Positions 12,296-22,775 of a stretch of 64,000 nt of DNA are shown piece by piece (the first letter of the stretch is position 1; each line of letters opens with the position of its first letter). This DNA is from Forficula auricularia. Its lineage: Eukaryota; Arthropoda; Insecta; Dermaptera; Forficulidae. A program made the translations under genes and the position numbers. The stretch covers positions 496,001 through 560,000 of the forward strand of contig JALMQS010000068.1 in the NCBI GenBank assembly GCA_024734495.1. Reading direction: 5' to 3'. The notes beneath the pieces were generated by a model. That model worked only from the letters and a program-made list of their open reading frames with translations. It was not told the DNA's origin and did no database searches.

Positions 12296-12860
12296 ACCAT
12301 ACAGGGTATGGTCAAGTATTGTAATCGTGCATGAAAAAAGTGTTTTTTTCCTTCTTTTTTTCGAAATATCTCAAAACTGGCTGAAACTATTTTGATTAAA
12401 AAAATTGAGCAAAAACCATGGCATTTCGCTCTACAAAAAAGCCCTAATAAGTGAACATCGAAAAAATTATATTTTTCGAAATAATAATTGTTTTGTCAAA
12501 ATGTCTGTTAGTTAGTCTGGTTGTCTGGTTGGGTGTTCGTTAGTCTGTGCGTTACCAAATTATTGTGGACTAGCTAGCTCAAAAACTAGTTTGAATATTG
12601 AAACCAACTTTCACACGTAGTTTTGGTTCATTGAGATTAAGAGCTGATTAGATTTTGGTGCATATCGACCCAAAATTAAGGGGGGTGGAAGGGGTTAAAA
12701 ATTAAAAATCTAGGTCATTTGAGCAAACTCATCCAAATTTTGTATACATAATCAGTGGGACCACAGAAGTCTAAAAATGCAAAAAATAACCTCCCCTACA
12801 TGGTTAAAAATAATGTTAGGGCCCAGTTTGTATGGTAAAGTCAAGTGGATGGCCACATCA
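12296..12860. repeat. Interspersed repeat, family T, copy 1
   Basis: Shares long phrases with 54070-55080: GTATGGTCAAGTATTGTAAT near the left end, CCAAATTTTGTATACATAAT in the middle and TGGTAAAGTCAAGTGGATGG at the right end. The left end holds a small palindrome ACCATAC-AGG-GTATGGT. No coding frame. Class unknown. Confidence 0.55.
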
Positions 12861-12869
12861 GAACACGTC

Positions 12870-13900
12870 AGCTTATTTTATAAACATTCTAACTACTAAA
12901 GCTTCAACAATACATTTTATTAAAACATTTATTGGAATTCTTTTGAAAATAAAAATGTTATTTTTTGATTTTTTTGAATAAAACCACATTTTGTGAATAA
13001 AATTACATTTATTTATGTGCTTAACACCACGTAGTACATTATCAATCAAATCGTGTGGTTGGATGCCAATTTCATTTCTGCTTTCTAATGAATATTAAAA
13101 AATTAAATAAAAAATCAGGTTTTATTTCAAAGAATGTTAAAAATCAAATCAACTCACGAAAGCTTAAATCAAAATGTCTCCCTGTTGTTTTTAATTAAAA
13201 TATTTTGATTAGAAATTATTCATTATTAATAACTACTAAAAAATAGAAAAGCAAACACTTGAGCTTTATGAGACGAAATTATTATAAGGTGGAATAAAAA
13301 AAAAACCTCTCGAATGTAATTTTCTAACAAATGGAAACCCCAAGAAGTTCACAAAAAGATCTCGTAGAGAAATAATCTCTTCTTCCCCTAAATAGAAAGA
13401 AAGAAAGAAAAGGAACAAGATTAAATTGCATTTTAATTTTTTGAATAAATAAACCCGTCGAGAGAGAAATGTACAAACAAGAAGAGGAAAGAAATTTATG
13501 GCCGTTAATCGACTGGGATTTTTTGCATCTAGAAGGTGGGAAAATATATTGCAAAAAAATGAAAGAATTTTTCTTTTTCTTTTTTGAAATAAAATTTCGT
13601 TTCCCACTGAATTGATAGCGAATACTTTATCTTATGATAACGAATTTCAAATTCACAGGCATAGGTGTAAGTGTAGGACGTCGATAATTCTGGATCAGTT
13701 TTGTTTAAGCAGATAATGTCAGACAGGATCAATTTTTTTTCTCTCTTTAGAGATGGACACGGCTTATGTTTTTTAAGAGAAAGCTCAAAGATAGAAGGTC
13801 TTCTGTTTGGAGCTAATAAACATTTTTCAAAAAAAGCATTAAAAATAGAAATTTGGAATTTTGAATGTTTATATTCTTCATAATTTTAATAACAACTCGC
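12870..13900. other. AT-rich intergenic stretch, no gene seen
   Basis: Several open frames overlap at 13266-13883 on both strands, but they are low-complexity translations of T-, A- and CT-rich sequence without any family motif. Confidence 0.4.
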
Positions 13901-13949
13901 ACCGACATCCCCGCACCCAGTTTTTGCATTCCTAGCCTCTAGAGGCCCA

Positions 13950-14280
13950 GAGATTATGTATACAAATCTTTGGTTTAGTTTGGTCCAAGGGCAAGAATTT
14001 TCATTTTTGACCCTCTCCCCTCATTTTGGGGTGGTCTAAACTAAACCACATATCGATATCTTTTCTAGTTTAAGAGATTCTTGATAAACTCTGAAAACAC
14101 ATTTTGGGCCCTTTTCCCCCTTTCGGTTTGAATTTCAAAAAATCTCTTCTTAGTAACACCCATAAATCGTTGAAAGAATATACACTCCAAATTTCATCTT
14201 TCTAGGCCAAGCGGTTTAGTCTGTGCGTTGATAGATGAAACATCACCTTCTCTTTATATATGAAAGGCTGAGAATGATAA
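13950..14280. repeat. Fragment related to the Helentron-like element at 6.2-7.4 kb
   Basis: The phrases TTTTGACCCTCTCCCC, GAATTTCAAAAAATC, CTTAGT.A.CACC and CCAAATTTCAT correspond in order to 6930-7380. No terminal TATATA-TAGCTG junction is seen, so it is a partial copy. Confidence 0.4.
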
Positions 14281-14363
14281 AGACCAAAGCCACATTTTTT
14301 TCAAAAGTTGTTTTTTGATGTAGTTTGCATTGGGAACACAATTAGCAGATACTGGTAAAGTAC

Positions 14364-14463
14364 NNNNNNNNNNNNNNNNNNNNNNNNNNNNNNNNNNNNN
14401 NNNNNNNNNNNNNNNNNNNNNNNNNNNNNNNNNNNNNNNNNNNNNNNNNNNNNNNNNNNNNNN
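14364..14463. other. Assembly gap (100 N)
   Basis: A run of exactly 100 N. The true size is unknown. Confidence 0.99.
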
Positions 14464-14469
14464 TTTTTT

Positions 14470-14985
14470 TATATATCGTTTGATATTCTTTCTCAGAAAT
14501 CAAATAATTTCGCTTTGAAAATAGATAATTAACTAAGTAAATTTAGAAATGAAAACATTTTCGATAAGCTACGGAACATTATCTATACTCTTATTCAACC
14601 CAATGGGAACTTGCCCGCTCGCATTCAAGCTATCTGGGCGACAATCCCCGTCGGATGGCCAATTAGCCTTCTACAAAACTATACTGCGGTACTATTGTAT
14701 AGACTTGCACCCAGTTCAAATAGAAAAGTTTATTATCTGAAAGGATACCGGTGGTCCCCATAGCAAATAAACAAATATATTTTATATTATTTGATATCTG
14801 TTTTCAGAATTGAATACATTTTGCTTCGGCAATTGATTAATAAAGTAAATATAGAAATGAAAACATTTTGATAAAGTGCAGAACATTATCTATACTCTTA
14901 TTCAACCTAATGGGAACTTGCCCTGCTCGCATTCAAGCTATCTGGGCGACAACCCCGTCGGATGGCCAATTAGCCTGCGAAATTG
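14470..14985. repeat. Direct repeat pair, about 308-bp period
   Basis: A block with ATGAAAACATTTT, CTATACTCTTATTCAACC, GGGAACTTGCC and GATGGCCAATTAGCCT occurs at 14549-14672 and again at 14857-14977, with preceding sequence also related. No protein is evident. The block could belong to the flank of the retrotransposon to the right, but nothing similar is seen at its other end. Confidence 0.6.
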
Positions 14986-14999
14986 CTTGCAGAATACCC

Positions 15000-15540
15000 A
15001 CACTAGACTAGTTTGAATAAACAAAACCCATACCAAAGCATACTATAGATTAAGAATTATTACCCATTGGAAAATTACCCAGGTTTAACGTGAGTTAGGA
15101 AATGAGCGGAACATGGAATTAGCTACAAACGAATTTCATATTAACGGATCGAGCTTTTTATCACGCGAAAGAAAGATTTGATAATTTAAAAGAATAATAT
15201 GAGATAATTCAATTTTTGTGGACAGACTGACAGATTGTCAAAAAAATACAATTATAATTATTTGTAAGTAAAAATGAAATTAACTAATTATAAATTTACA
15301 TTAGAACCAATTCAATTGTTCTTTTAACTTGAAACTTTAATTATTCAAGGATTAGGCTTATCTCTTTATGACTAATTAATGAAAATTATCTGTTACTGAT
15401 AAGGATTAAATTCATTATTATATTGAAATTTTTGGAATTATCCAAGACTTTATAGAATTTCAAAATATTATAGTAAAGATTATAATATTATTTTAAATTT
15501 TCCAACTAAGAAAACTTAAAAAAATTATTTTTGAAGGATA
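15000..15540. other. AT-rich stretch, nothing identified
   Basis: No open frame and no clear repeat. It lies in the 3' side of the retrotransposon if that element extends to the gap. Confidence 0.35.
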
Positions 15541-15554
15541 AAGAGATAATTACT

Positions 15555-15900
15555 TGAAATGTATTTTCCTTTAGGAAGAAAAATACGGACTTTTTAAATC
15601 TTAATTATATTAAGGATTTTTCTTAATAGAATGAATTTTTTAGAATTTCAATTTTACATATAAAAAAGGACTTGATGAAATTATAACACAATTCATCAAT
15701 TTGACAGACAATGAGATTTTTATTCGAATTTTATTTTTCTTTAGAAAGAGACAGACTGACTTTTAAATCTTAATTATATTAAAGATTTTTCTTTATAGAA
15801 AGAAAATTTTTAGAATTTCCTAATTTTAAATAAAAAAAGGACTTGATTAAATTTTAACAAAATTTATTAAGAGACAGACAGACTATTGAATTACCTCTAA
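15555..15900. repeat. Tandem duplication, about 170-bp unit
   Basis: CTTTTTAAATCTTAATTATATTAA, GATTTTTCTT(A/T)ATAGAA and AAAAAAGGACTTGAT occur in the same order at 15588-15690 and 15748-15860. The copies are diverged. They lie between the pol stop and the gap, on the 3' side of the retrotransposon. Confidence 0.5.
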
Positions 15901-16073
15901 AGTATAAGAGAATAAAAAAATATAAAATAAACAAAATTATTTACAAATTTTACAAATAATGAAAAATAGTGGGATTTTTAAAAAAAGAGGGGGGGAAAAA
16001 GAAGAAAAAAATAGAATTCATTAGAGCAAGCCCCCACACTGAATTAGCGTGTGGTTTGTAACCTTCTTTGAGG

Positions 16074-19000
16074 TTACTGCTCTGGGCGAGGGTAGAATCG
16101 TTTTAATAACCGGATATTGTAGACACCCTGCTTTTTACCACGGGTTGTCTCCAATACATACGTACCCCCGGGGCGGATTTCAGCCACTCGGAACGGGCCG
16201 TCATACAGTAGGAAGAACTTTTGACAAACTTTGTCAATTAATGATGATAATCGATTGGTGCGAGCTAAAACTAAATCACCTAGTTTGAGGGGGGTCGCAA
16301 AGAGTTCTTTTTCTCTTTTGCGGTCAATTTTCTCATTTTTTCGAAATACCCGACCCAATGCCAGCTCCCGCATGACCTTCAAGTCACTCTTGTTAAGTGG
16401 TAACAAAGGTGGATTTTCATTAAATTTGAAATTTACTTGACCAGGCTCACGCGTCTGATCGAGGAGGTCACATACTCGGGGTTGAGGGAGTCCTATGCCT
16501 ATTAAATTAGCCGGAGATAAGTTAACTGTAGAGTTTGGGGCAAAGTTCAATAGTCGTTGAATGGTAGAGAGATTTTCATACCATGATGGATGGTTATGGT
16601 GCACATAAGCACGAAAAAGCCGGTTTAACTCTTTCATGGTACGCTCAGCCGGGTTGGCCTGTTGATTGCGGATTGCGACAAATCGCAATTCAGTGCCCAT
16701 TTCACCAATGAAATCATGAAATTTCTTAGAGGTGAACTGAGTTCCGCGATCAGTTAGAAGTGTTTTGGGCTTCTTTCCCAAGGACAAAAAGGTTTCGAAC
16801 GCCCTAATAGAGGCCAGAGCTGTTATTTGCTTAGCAGGAATTAACCAGACATATTTTGAAAATACATCCACAAAGACATAGATATAACGATACCCCAGAC
16901 GAGCACGTGGCAGATTTCCATAGATATCAAGACTGATCATTTCATAAGGATGAGTAGCGGTCACATGAAATGAACCTTCTGATTGATAAGATGGAGGAAA
17001 TTTAGATTTTTGGCAGAGTAAACAAGATTTAACAATCCTCCGAACCACCCGGGCCATACCCCTCCAATAGAAGTCACGCTGTAAAAACCAGAGGGTTTTC
17101 GATACACCAAAATGACCATAGTAAACATGATATTCTTCAGTGATTTCTACCCACAGAGAAGGTGGAACAACTAGTTTAGCGTTTGGACTGAATTGATTAC
17201 CCTTGATAAAGAGAATATAATTCTGTGTAAAGAATTGCTTAGAAGTGCTATTGGCACCACACAAATCTATTATTTTTCTTGTGAATTTGTCACTGAGCTG
17301 GGCGGATATAATTTTTTTAAATAAGGGCTGAAGGTCCTTAGTTAAAGGCTTTTCTATTAAAGCGGTGGCAACCAAAATTTCTTTAGAGGGAGAATAGGAA
17401 TTATTCAAGCCGGCCAATCGGCTGAGTGTGTCAGCCACTAAATTTTGACTGGCAGGAATATATTCTACTGTGAGATTAAACCCTTGAATAAACTCGGACC
17501 ACCGAGAAAGTTTGGCATTGTGCACCAGCACAGACTGGGACAGCGTTTCCAATGCCCGATGGTCAGTTCTCACTATTATAGGGTACCCTAATACAATAGT
17601 TCTGAAGCGTTGTAAAGCCCACACAACCCCCAATAACTCAAGTTCCGTAGCAGTGTTAGACCTTTCGTATGACAACAGACAGCGACTGGCAAAGGAAATT
17701 ACCCTTTCACCATTTGCAGGGTCTCGCTGTACTAAAGCGGCACCCAGCCCCCTAAAACTTGCATCTACATAGATAATAAAGGGTTGGGAATAGTCAGGAA
17801 AGGCTAAAAACACTTTTCGCATGAACTCACGTTTACATGCTTCAAATTGGGCTGAGAGGATGGGGCTCCACTCCCATCGCTCCCTATTAGCAGCTGTTCG
17901 TAGCGGGTCCAAAACCGCCGAACAATGTGCAAAATAGCGCCTGTAATAGGACACCAAACCTAACCAAGACTTTAATTGTTTACGGCTAGTTGGAATGGGC
18001 CAGTCACGGATTATAGCCATTTTATCCTCATCGGGCCTAACCCCATGTACCGATAAGACATGACCTAAGAATCTGACTTCCCCTTTAAAGAATTCCGACT
18101 TCGTAAAATTAACCGTAATGCCAAAATCGCGAAACCGTTGAAATAAAACTCTCAGGTGTTGGAAATGTTCGACTCCCGAATTTGACGTCACCAAGATGTC
18201 GTCAACATAATTGACAGCGAAGGCCTTTGTGTTAGTACCCAGTAACCTCTCCATAGCACGATTGAACGAGGCTACGCTCGTTTTTAAGCCAAAAGGCAGT
18301 CTAGCAAACTGATAGCTTTTTCCATTGAAAAGAAAGGCAGTACATGGGCGGGAGTCAGGGTGCAGCGGAATTTGCCAATAAGATTGGGTAAGGTCAATTA
18401 AGGACAGTACCTTTGGATGGTGTGATAACAATAACAATTCTTCAGGTGGTGGAGGAATTTCGCGCATGGACTTCATCCTAGCATTGAGCATTCTCGCGTC
18501 CAAGCACATTCGGATGGTATTATCTTTTTTAAGGACTGTTCGAATTGGGCTTACATACTCTGAATTGGATCTTTCGACTACTCCCCATTTTAAATATTTT
18601 TCCAACAGTTCCTCTAGGGGTTTTCTATGGGCCATGGGAATCGGGTAGGTTTTGGCCTTGAAAGGAACTACATCAGTTAGTTCAATTACATGTTGGTAGC
18701 CCTTCATACACCCAGGCTCGGGGGAAAATATATCCTGGAACTCATTTAAGAGTTCATGTAACTGTCGCCTCTCTAGAGAGGATGCGGGCTCAGGCACATC
18801 CTCCAGAGGCAGCAGTTGTTGGGATAGACTCGTTGTCCTGGTTTCACAAAGGGCCACCGCAAAGGACTCTTGAAAATGGACCGGGACCTCGGGAACACTA
18901 TAATTTTGACCCTTTATCTCAATTGCTACAGCATGGGACTGAAAGGATAGTTTTACGAGGTTTTCTCTGCACCAGTCGATGCCTAACAAACACTCTAGCT

Positions 19001-19457
19001 TCAATTGAGGGACTATCAAAAAGGTCGACCTTATCTCAATTTGATTGAGACAGAAGGATAAGGATGCGGCTATGGAAATTTTTTTACTCTTGCAACCCGC
19101 CACACCATGCAAAAAGGTCGCTTGAATTCTGATAATGCTGTGATCGACACCTTCAGCTACTAATTTTAAAAATGTATTTTCGCTTAACAGCGTTACTTCG
19201 CTTCCAGTGTCAATCAAAGCAGATAATTGATGAGTGGACCCAAAAGTGACTTCCACCCATAGACAATTGGTGGCGGACGGGTTGAATTTTTTAACCTCCC
19301 TTGGGGATTCCTCGCCTTTTTGACGATCCGCCTGTAAGCAGTGCGAGTGCTTTTGACCCCTTTTCCTTACTAACTTTGGTTGTGGGGTCCCGTAACCAAA
19401 GGATTGAAGTTTCCCAACAAAGAATGGTCTGGCTCCTGCTCCCCAAACAAACGAGTT
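16074..19457 (-). CDS. pol: Ty3/Gypsy retrotransposon pol: protease, RT, RNase H, integrase
   Basis: The frame is open from 19457; numbering here starts at the GTG at 19256 (1060 residues to the stop). Domains in order: aspartic protease with LIDTGSEV near residue 17; reverse transcriptase with DLTQSYWQIPLH, RLPFGLK and catalytic YVDD at about 349-352; RNase H with IIYVDAS near 495; integrase zinc finger (H..H..C..C, about 710-750), then D (SLDIYG, about 775), D (LTDRGTQF, about 835) and E (NPAERTMKEL, about 870); C-terminal GPF motif near 1019. This order (RT before integrase) is Ty3/Gypsy. No envelope frame follows and no chromodomain is seen. The coding frame has no internal stop, so the copy looks young. 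There is no ATG before about residue 187, so expression needs fusion to gag, yet the gag stop lies 31 bases upstream of this frame's first open codon. Confidence 0.95.
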   Translation of the reverse strand, partial: NSFVWGAGARPFFVGKLQSFGYGTPQPKLVRKRGQKHSHCLQADRQKGEESPREVKKFNPSATNCLWVEVTFGSTHQLSALIDTGSEVTLLSENTFLKLVAEGVDHSIIRIQATFLHGVAGCKSKKISIAASLSFCLNQIEIRSTFLIVPQLKLECLLGIDWCRENLVKLSFQSHAVAIEIKGQNYSVPEVPVHFQESFAVALCETRTTSLSQQLLPLEDVPEPASSLERRQLHELLNEFQDIFSPEPGCMKGYQHVIELTDVVPFKAKTYPIPMAHRKPLEELLEKYLKWGVVERSNSEYVSPIRTVLKKDNTIRMCLDARMLNARMKSMREIPPPPEELLLLSHHPKVLSLIDLTQSYWQIPLHPDSRPCTAFLFNGKSYQFARLPFGLKTSVASFNRAMERLLGTNTKAFAVNYVDDILVTSNSGVEHFQHLRVLFQRFRDFGITVNFTKSEFFKGEVRFLGHVLSVHGVRPDEDKMAIIRDWPIPTSRKQLKSWLGLVSYYRRYFAHCSAVLDPLRTAANRERWEWSPILSAQFEACKREFMRKVFLAFPDYSQPFIIYVDASFRGLGAALVQRDPANGERVISFASRCLLSYERSNTATELELLGVVWALQRFRTIVLGYPIIVRTDHRALETLSQSVLVHNAKLSRWSEFIQGFNLTVEYIPASQNLVADTLSRLAGLNNSYSPSKEILVATALIEKPLTKDLQPLFKKIISAQLSDKFTRKIIDLCGANSTSKQFFTQNYILFIKGNQFSPNAKLVVPPSLWVEITEEYHVYYGHFGVSKTLWFLQRDFYWRGMARVVRRIVKSCLLCQKSKFPPSYQSEGSFHVTATHPYEMISLDIYGNLPRARLGYRYIYVFVDVFSKYVWLIPAKQITALASIRAFETFLSLGKKPKTLLTDRGTQFTSKKFHDFIGEMGTELRFVAIRNQQANPAERTMKELNRLFRAYVHHNHPSWYENLSTIQRLLNFAPNSTVNLSPANLIGIGLPQPRVCDLLDQTREPGQVNFKFNENPPLLPLNKSDLKVMRELALGRVFRKNEKIDRKREKELFATPLKLGDLVLARTNRLSSLIDKVCQKFFLLYDGPFRVAEIRPGGTYVLETTRGKKQGVYNIRLLKRFYPRPEQ

Positions 19458-19488
19458 TCATTGATTCCAGGATGGGACGTGAGGGCCG

Positions 19489-21063
19489 CTATAAAGGGTC
19501 GGTGTGGCCCACGAGAACCCTGTTGGTTGTTCCATCGGTTGGGATGGCTATTCCCTCGACCAGGACCTCCCTCCCCTGCGAACCATTGTTGGGGTTATTT
19601 TGAGAGGTGGATTGATACGGGCCATTCCGGAAGTTCCCGGAAGGGCGGCCTCGTCCTCTACCATAACCACCTATGGGGTTAAATGCAATGTTTTCTCGGG
19701 GTGGTTGCGGTGTTGGAATAGAACAGGCACCCATCTTTTCTAACTTCTCAACCGCATCGACAATGGGTTTTAGCTCCATTGGCAGTGTAATGAGATGTGC
19801 TTGGATGTTTTGTGGTAGGTTTTTCACCAGGATGGGAAGGATATGGGCTTCTTCAGATCGGAGGTCTAGTTGGGAAGCCCAATCACAGCGGCCTCGCAAC
19901 TGATCGGCCAAGGGTTCATTTTTGAGAAACTCAGTGTGCAGACAGTCGGCAATAAATTTTGCCTGCACATCTGAACTCCACACTTTGGCCAGAAAAAGCT
20001 TACTCAGTTCGCTAAATGTGTTTACCTTCCCCCTTGTCGTTAGGGCCCATTCTCGTATTGTACCCTCTAAACAATATAAAAAAGCCTCTATTGATTGTTG
20101 ATCATTCCATGCATAGGTTTCTTTCAACTTTTTAAATTCGGAAAGAAAAACCTTAGGGTGTTTATTGCTGACTTTCAGCTTACCGGTACATTTTATGACA
20201 TTTTCGCAAACTAAACGGATTTCGGAGAGGGGCATGTAAAACCCAGGGGCCCCAGATGGCATTGTGGTGTTGTTGGAAGTTGTTCTAGTGTCACCATTTC
20301 CCCCTTGCATTACTCTGCCAAGCCCCACCTCAATGCTTGTTACTTTTTCCTTTAGGTCTTTTATGCCCTGCGTCGCCTGGTTCAGTGAGCGTTGATGGGC
20401 TTGATCAACAGTCACAATTTGATTGCTTAAATTTCCTTTAACCTGTTCTACTTGGGTGCTGATTTCTAATCTCATGGCTGTTTCTAAGCTATTTATAGCC
20501 CTGTTCGTACCTTCTTCAATCTGCACCATTGTCTGGTCCGCCCCTTTTCTCACCTGTTCCCGGAGGTTTTCCTGCTCAAGTTTTATCTCGTCAACCTCCT
20601 CTCTCATCTGTTCCATGTCCCGAACATAATAGTCTACCTTGCCTTCCAGCCCATCTATTTGACTTTTTAGGTCTTTACCCATTTCCTTCATTTCAGTCTT
20701 TAAACCCGCCATGTTAATAGTTGAAGTATTCATATTGCTATCCATTTTCTTTTCTAAATCGATTTTTAAGCAGTTTATTGAACCATTTGTATCTATTATT
20801 TTACTCTCTAATCTGTTTATTGAACTATTCATGTTACCCTCTAAGCCCTTAAACAATGCCGTTATTTGTGCCATATCAATTTGTGTTTGTGGGAAACTAG
20901 GTTGTAAAAAATTCTGTGTAATATTGGGCTGTGAAATGCCCTGCAACTCACATGATATCGTCTCCATTTGGGCCTGGTCTGGTTGGTTGTTGAGATTGTT
21001 TAACGCTGACGAATGTGCCAATGGTTGCTCTTCTCCTTCCAATAGTTCTGCGATTGACGGCAT
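19489..21063 (-). CDS. gag: Ty3/Gypsy retrotransposon gag
   Basis: The first ATG of the frame is at 21063 (MPSIAELLEGEEQ), giving about 524 residues; the frame is open 11 codons further upstream without ATG. Residues about 65-250 are highly charged and heptad-like (KTEMKEMGKDLKSQIDGLEG...EQMREEVDEIK), a long predicted coiled coil. Residues about 285-445 look like a retrotransposon capsid domain (FLSEFKKLKETYAW, AFLYCLEGTIREWAL, FSELSKLFLAKVW, LADQLRGR). An RG-rich tail (GGYGRGRGRPSGNFRNG, about 465-485) stands where the zinc knuckle would be; no CCHC motif is present in gag or in the start of pol. The capsid role and RNA binding by the RG tail are inferred from the family. The stop at 19489-19491 is followed by pol in another frame. 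Confidence 0.88.
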   Translation of the reverse strand: MPSIAELLEGEEQPLAHSSALNNLNNQPDQAQMETISCELQGISQPNITQNFLQPSFPQTQIDMAQITALFKGLEGNMNSSINRLESKIIDTNGSINCLKIDLEKKMDSNMNTSTINMAGLKTEMKEMGKDLKSQIDGLEGKVDYYVRDMEQMREEVDEIKLEQENLREQVRKGADQTMVQIEEGTNRAINSLETAMRLEISTQVEQVKGNLSNQIVTVDQAHQRSLNQATQGIKDLKEKVTSIEVGLGRVMQGGNGDTRTTSNNTTMPSGAPGFYMPLSEIRLVCENVIKCTGKLKVSNKHPKVFLSEFKKLKETYAWNDQQSIEAFLYCLEGTIREWALTTRGKVNTFSELSKLFLAKVWSSDVQAKFIADCLHTEFLKNEPLADQLRGRCDWASQLDLRSEEAHILPILVKNLPQNIQAHLITLPMELKPIVDAVEKLEKMGACSIPTPQPPRENIAFNPIGGYGRGRGRPSGNFRNGPYQSTSQNNPNNGSQGREVLVEGIAIPTDGTTNRVLVGHTDPL

Positions 21064-21735
21064 TGTTATTTCAGGACAGATGGTATCACTATTCAAAAAA
21101 ATAAATCAAATTAATTAGGCCTTTCACGCCAATTATATCACAAGATTTTGGACTAAAAAAATAAAATGATAATTAATTACAACAAACACACACAGGTTGA
21201 CCTTGTTTCATTCGTCATATCGGTGCGGTCCTCCATGTTGCGATTTAACCTACTTATGTTAAATCTGGGTGAGGCCCAATTTAGGATTTTATTGTGTAAT
21301 GGTATATTTAGCACTCTGGAATAAAAGATAGAAGTTTTGAGAGAAAAGATTTTAATTTAAGCAACGAAGAATAATCAATTTGTACAATGTGTATGAATAG
21401 AAAAATTATGTATATCAGTAAAGAAAGACAATGAAAACAGCGATTGAAACAAGTTGAAACTGTGTGTGTGTAAAGTGACTGAATTTAATATAAGTATAAT
21501 TGACAAAGCAAGTGAATAATAATGGCGAGCCAGCGTGCATCAGCCGAGCCATAGAGTTTGTGTCCGCTGGCGTGCCTCGGGCTGACTGCCTCCGCGAGTC
21601 GAGATAGCCTTCCACGCGCAACTCATGATAGCAACGGGGCGGGGAGCAATCACAGACTGCCAACTGCATCTACTAAAAGAAATAATAAAACAAACCTGGC
21701 AAGCTATATGCCGATTATCAATATAAGGGCTAAGG
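21064..21735 (-). other. 5' noncoding region of the retrotransposon, LTR not resolved
   Basis: Upstream of gag on the minus strand. A GC-rich island at 21520-21665 contrasts with the AT-rich surroundings and could be promoter-proximal. On the minus strand, CACAATAAAATCC near 21290 is a possible polyadenylation signal. At 21225-21240 the plus strand reads GGTGCGGTCCTCCA-TG, which could be a primer-binding site next to an LTR end, but no matching second LTR is visible between pol and the gap at 14364, so LTR limits cannot be given. Confidence 0.35.
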
Positions 21736-21739
21736 GGTG

Positions 21740-22775
21740 CTTATTTCATTACAATGTCTTCAGCAATGGTTACTAATAAACACCGAAACGTCAAAAATCC
21801 AATATAGAATGATTATTTCTCAAGTACTAGATGAGAATCAATCGCTATTTTTGGTTTAAAGTCGATTTCTCTATGTCTTCAGCAATGGTTACTAATAAAA
21901 ACCGAAACGTCAAAAATCCAATATAGAATGATTATTCCTCAAGTACTAGATGAGAATCAATCGCTATTTTTGGTTTAAAGTTGATTTCTCTATGTCTTCA
22001 GGAATGGTTACAAATAAAAACCGAAACGTCAAAAATCCAATATAGAATGATTATTTCTCAAGTACTAGATGAGAATCAATCGCTATTTTTGGTTTAAAGT
22101 CGATTTCTCTATGTCTTCAGCAATGGTTACTAATAAAAACCGAAACGTCAAAAATCAATTATAGAATGATTATTCCTCAAGTACTAGATGAGAATCAATC
22201 GCTATTTTTGGTTTAAAATCGATTTCTCTGTCTTCAGCAAAGGAAACGGATAAGAAAACAACGCAGTCGCTATGGTTACTCATAAAATTTCCTCCCAAAT
22301 TTTTAGCATTTCACAGAGAGAAGCCTATCCATTCTTATTTAAGCAAGGCTAAATGAGCTATATTAAAAGGTTCAAATGAATAAATTTTAAAGAATTTAAA
22401 AAATTAAAAAAAGTACTCTTACTCTAGAGTAAAGTACTTTAAAATATAATTTTACTAAAAACTTTATTTAACCTTTTTTGTGGTCCCCAAGGTACTTAAT
22501 TATGATATTAAATTTCATCAAAATTGGTTAAGTCATTTTCAAGATATTTAGAAAAAACTAAAAAAGTACTGAAATAAAGTACTAATGTTTGTGTGCCGAT
22601 ATGTACCAAAAACTAATCAGCGCTTCATTTTGTTAAACTAATGGTAGGTTTTCAATTTCATTTCAATCGGTGCAACGGTGTGGAAAAAATCGTGGGCCAA
22701 AAAAACGATAACATCCATCCATCCATCCATACATACATACATCCATCCATCCATCCGCACGCACTAAATGAAAAA
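21740..22775 (+). mobile_element. Tandem-array element, copy A (119-bp units + core + microsatellite)
   Basis: Four or more 119-bp units begin at 21754, 21873, 21992 and 22111 (each starts ATGTCTTCAG.AATGG and includes CCGAAACGTCAAAAATCC and CAAGTACTAGATGAGAATC). They lead into a core of about 520 bp beginning CGGATAAGAAAACAACGC at 22248 and ending in (ATCC/ATAC)n at 22715-22757. This layout resembles the non-autonomous Helentron group (DINE/HINE-type elements). No coding capacity. Confidence 0.7.

Noticed and set aside
14330..14518. Open frame across the first assembly gap
   Set aside because: Most of it is translated N. The same applies to the frames across the second gap at 31891-32126.
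16049..21118. Many plus-strand frames opposite gag and pol
   Set aside because: All are shadows of the long minus-strand retrotransposon frames.
21225..21240. Primer-binding site marking the 5' LTR end
   Set aside because: CCA followed by TG is suggestive, but no tRNA arm could be recognised and no second LTR supports the boundary.
21754..22230. Hammerhead motif in each 119-bp unit
   Set aside because: A GGTT/AACC stem followed by CCGAAACGTC is present, but the CTGANGA block is missing on that strand at the right place.
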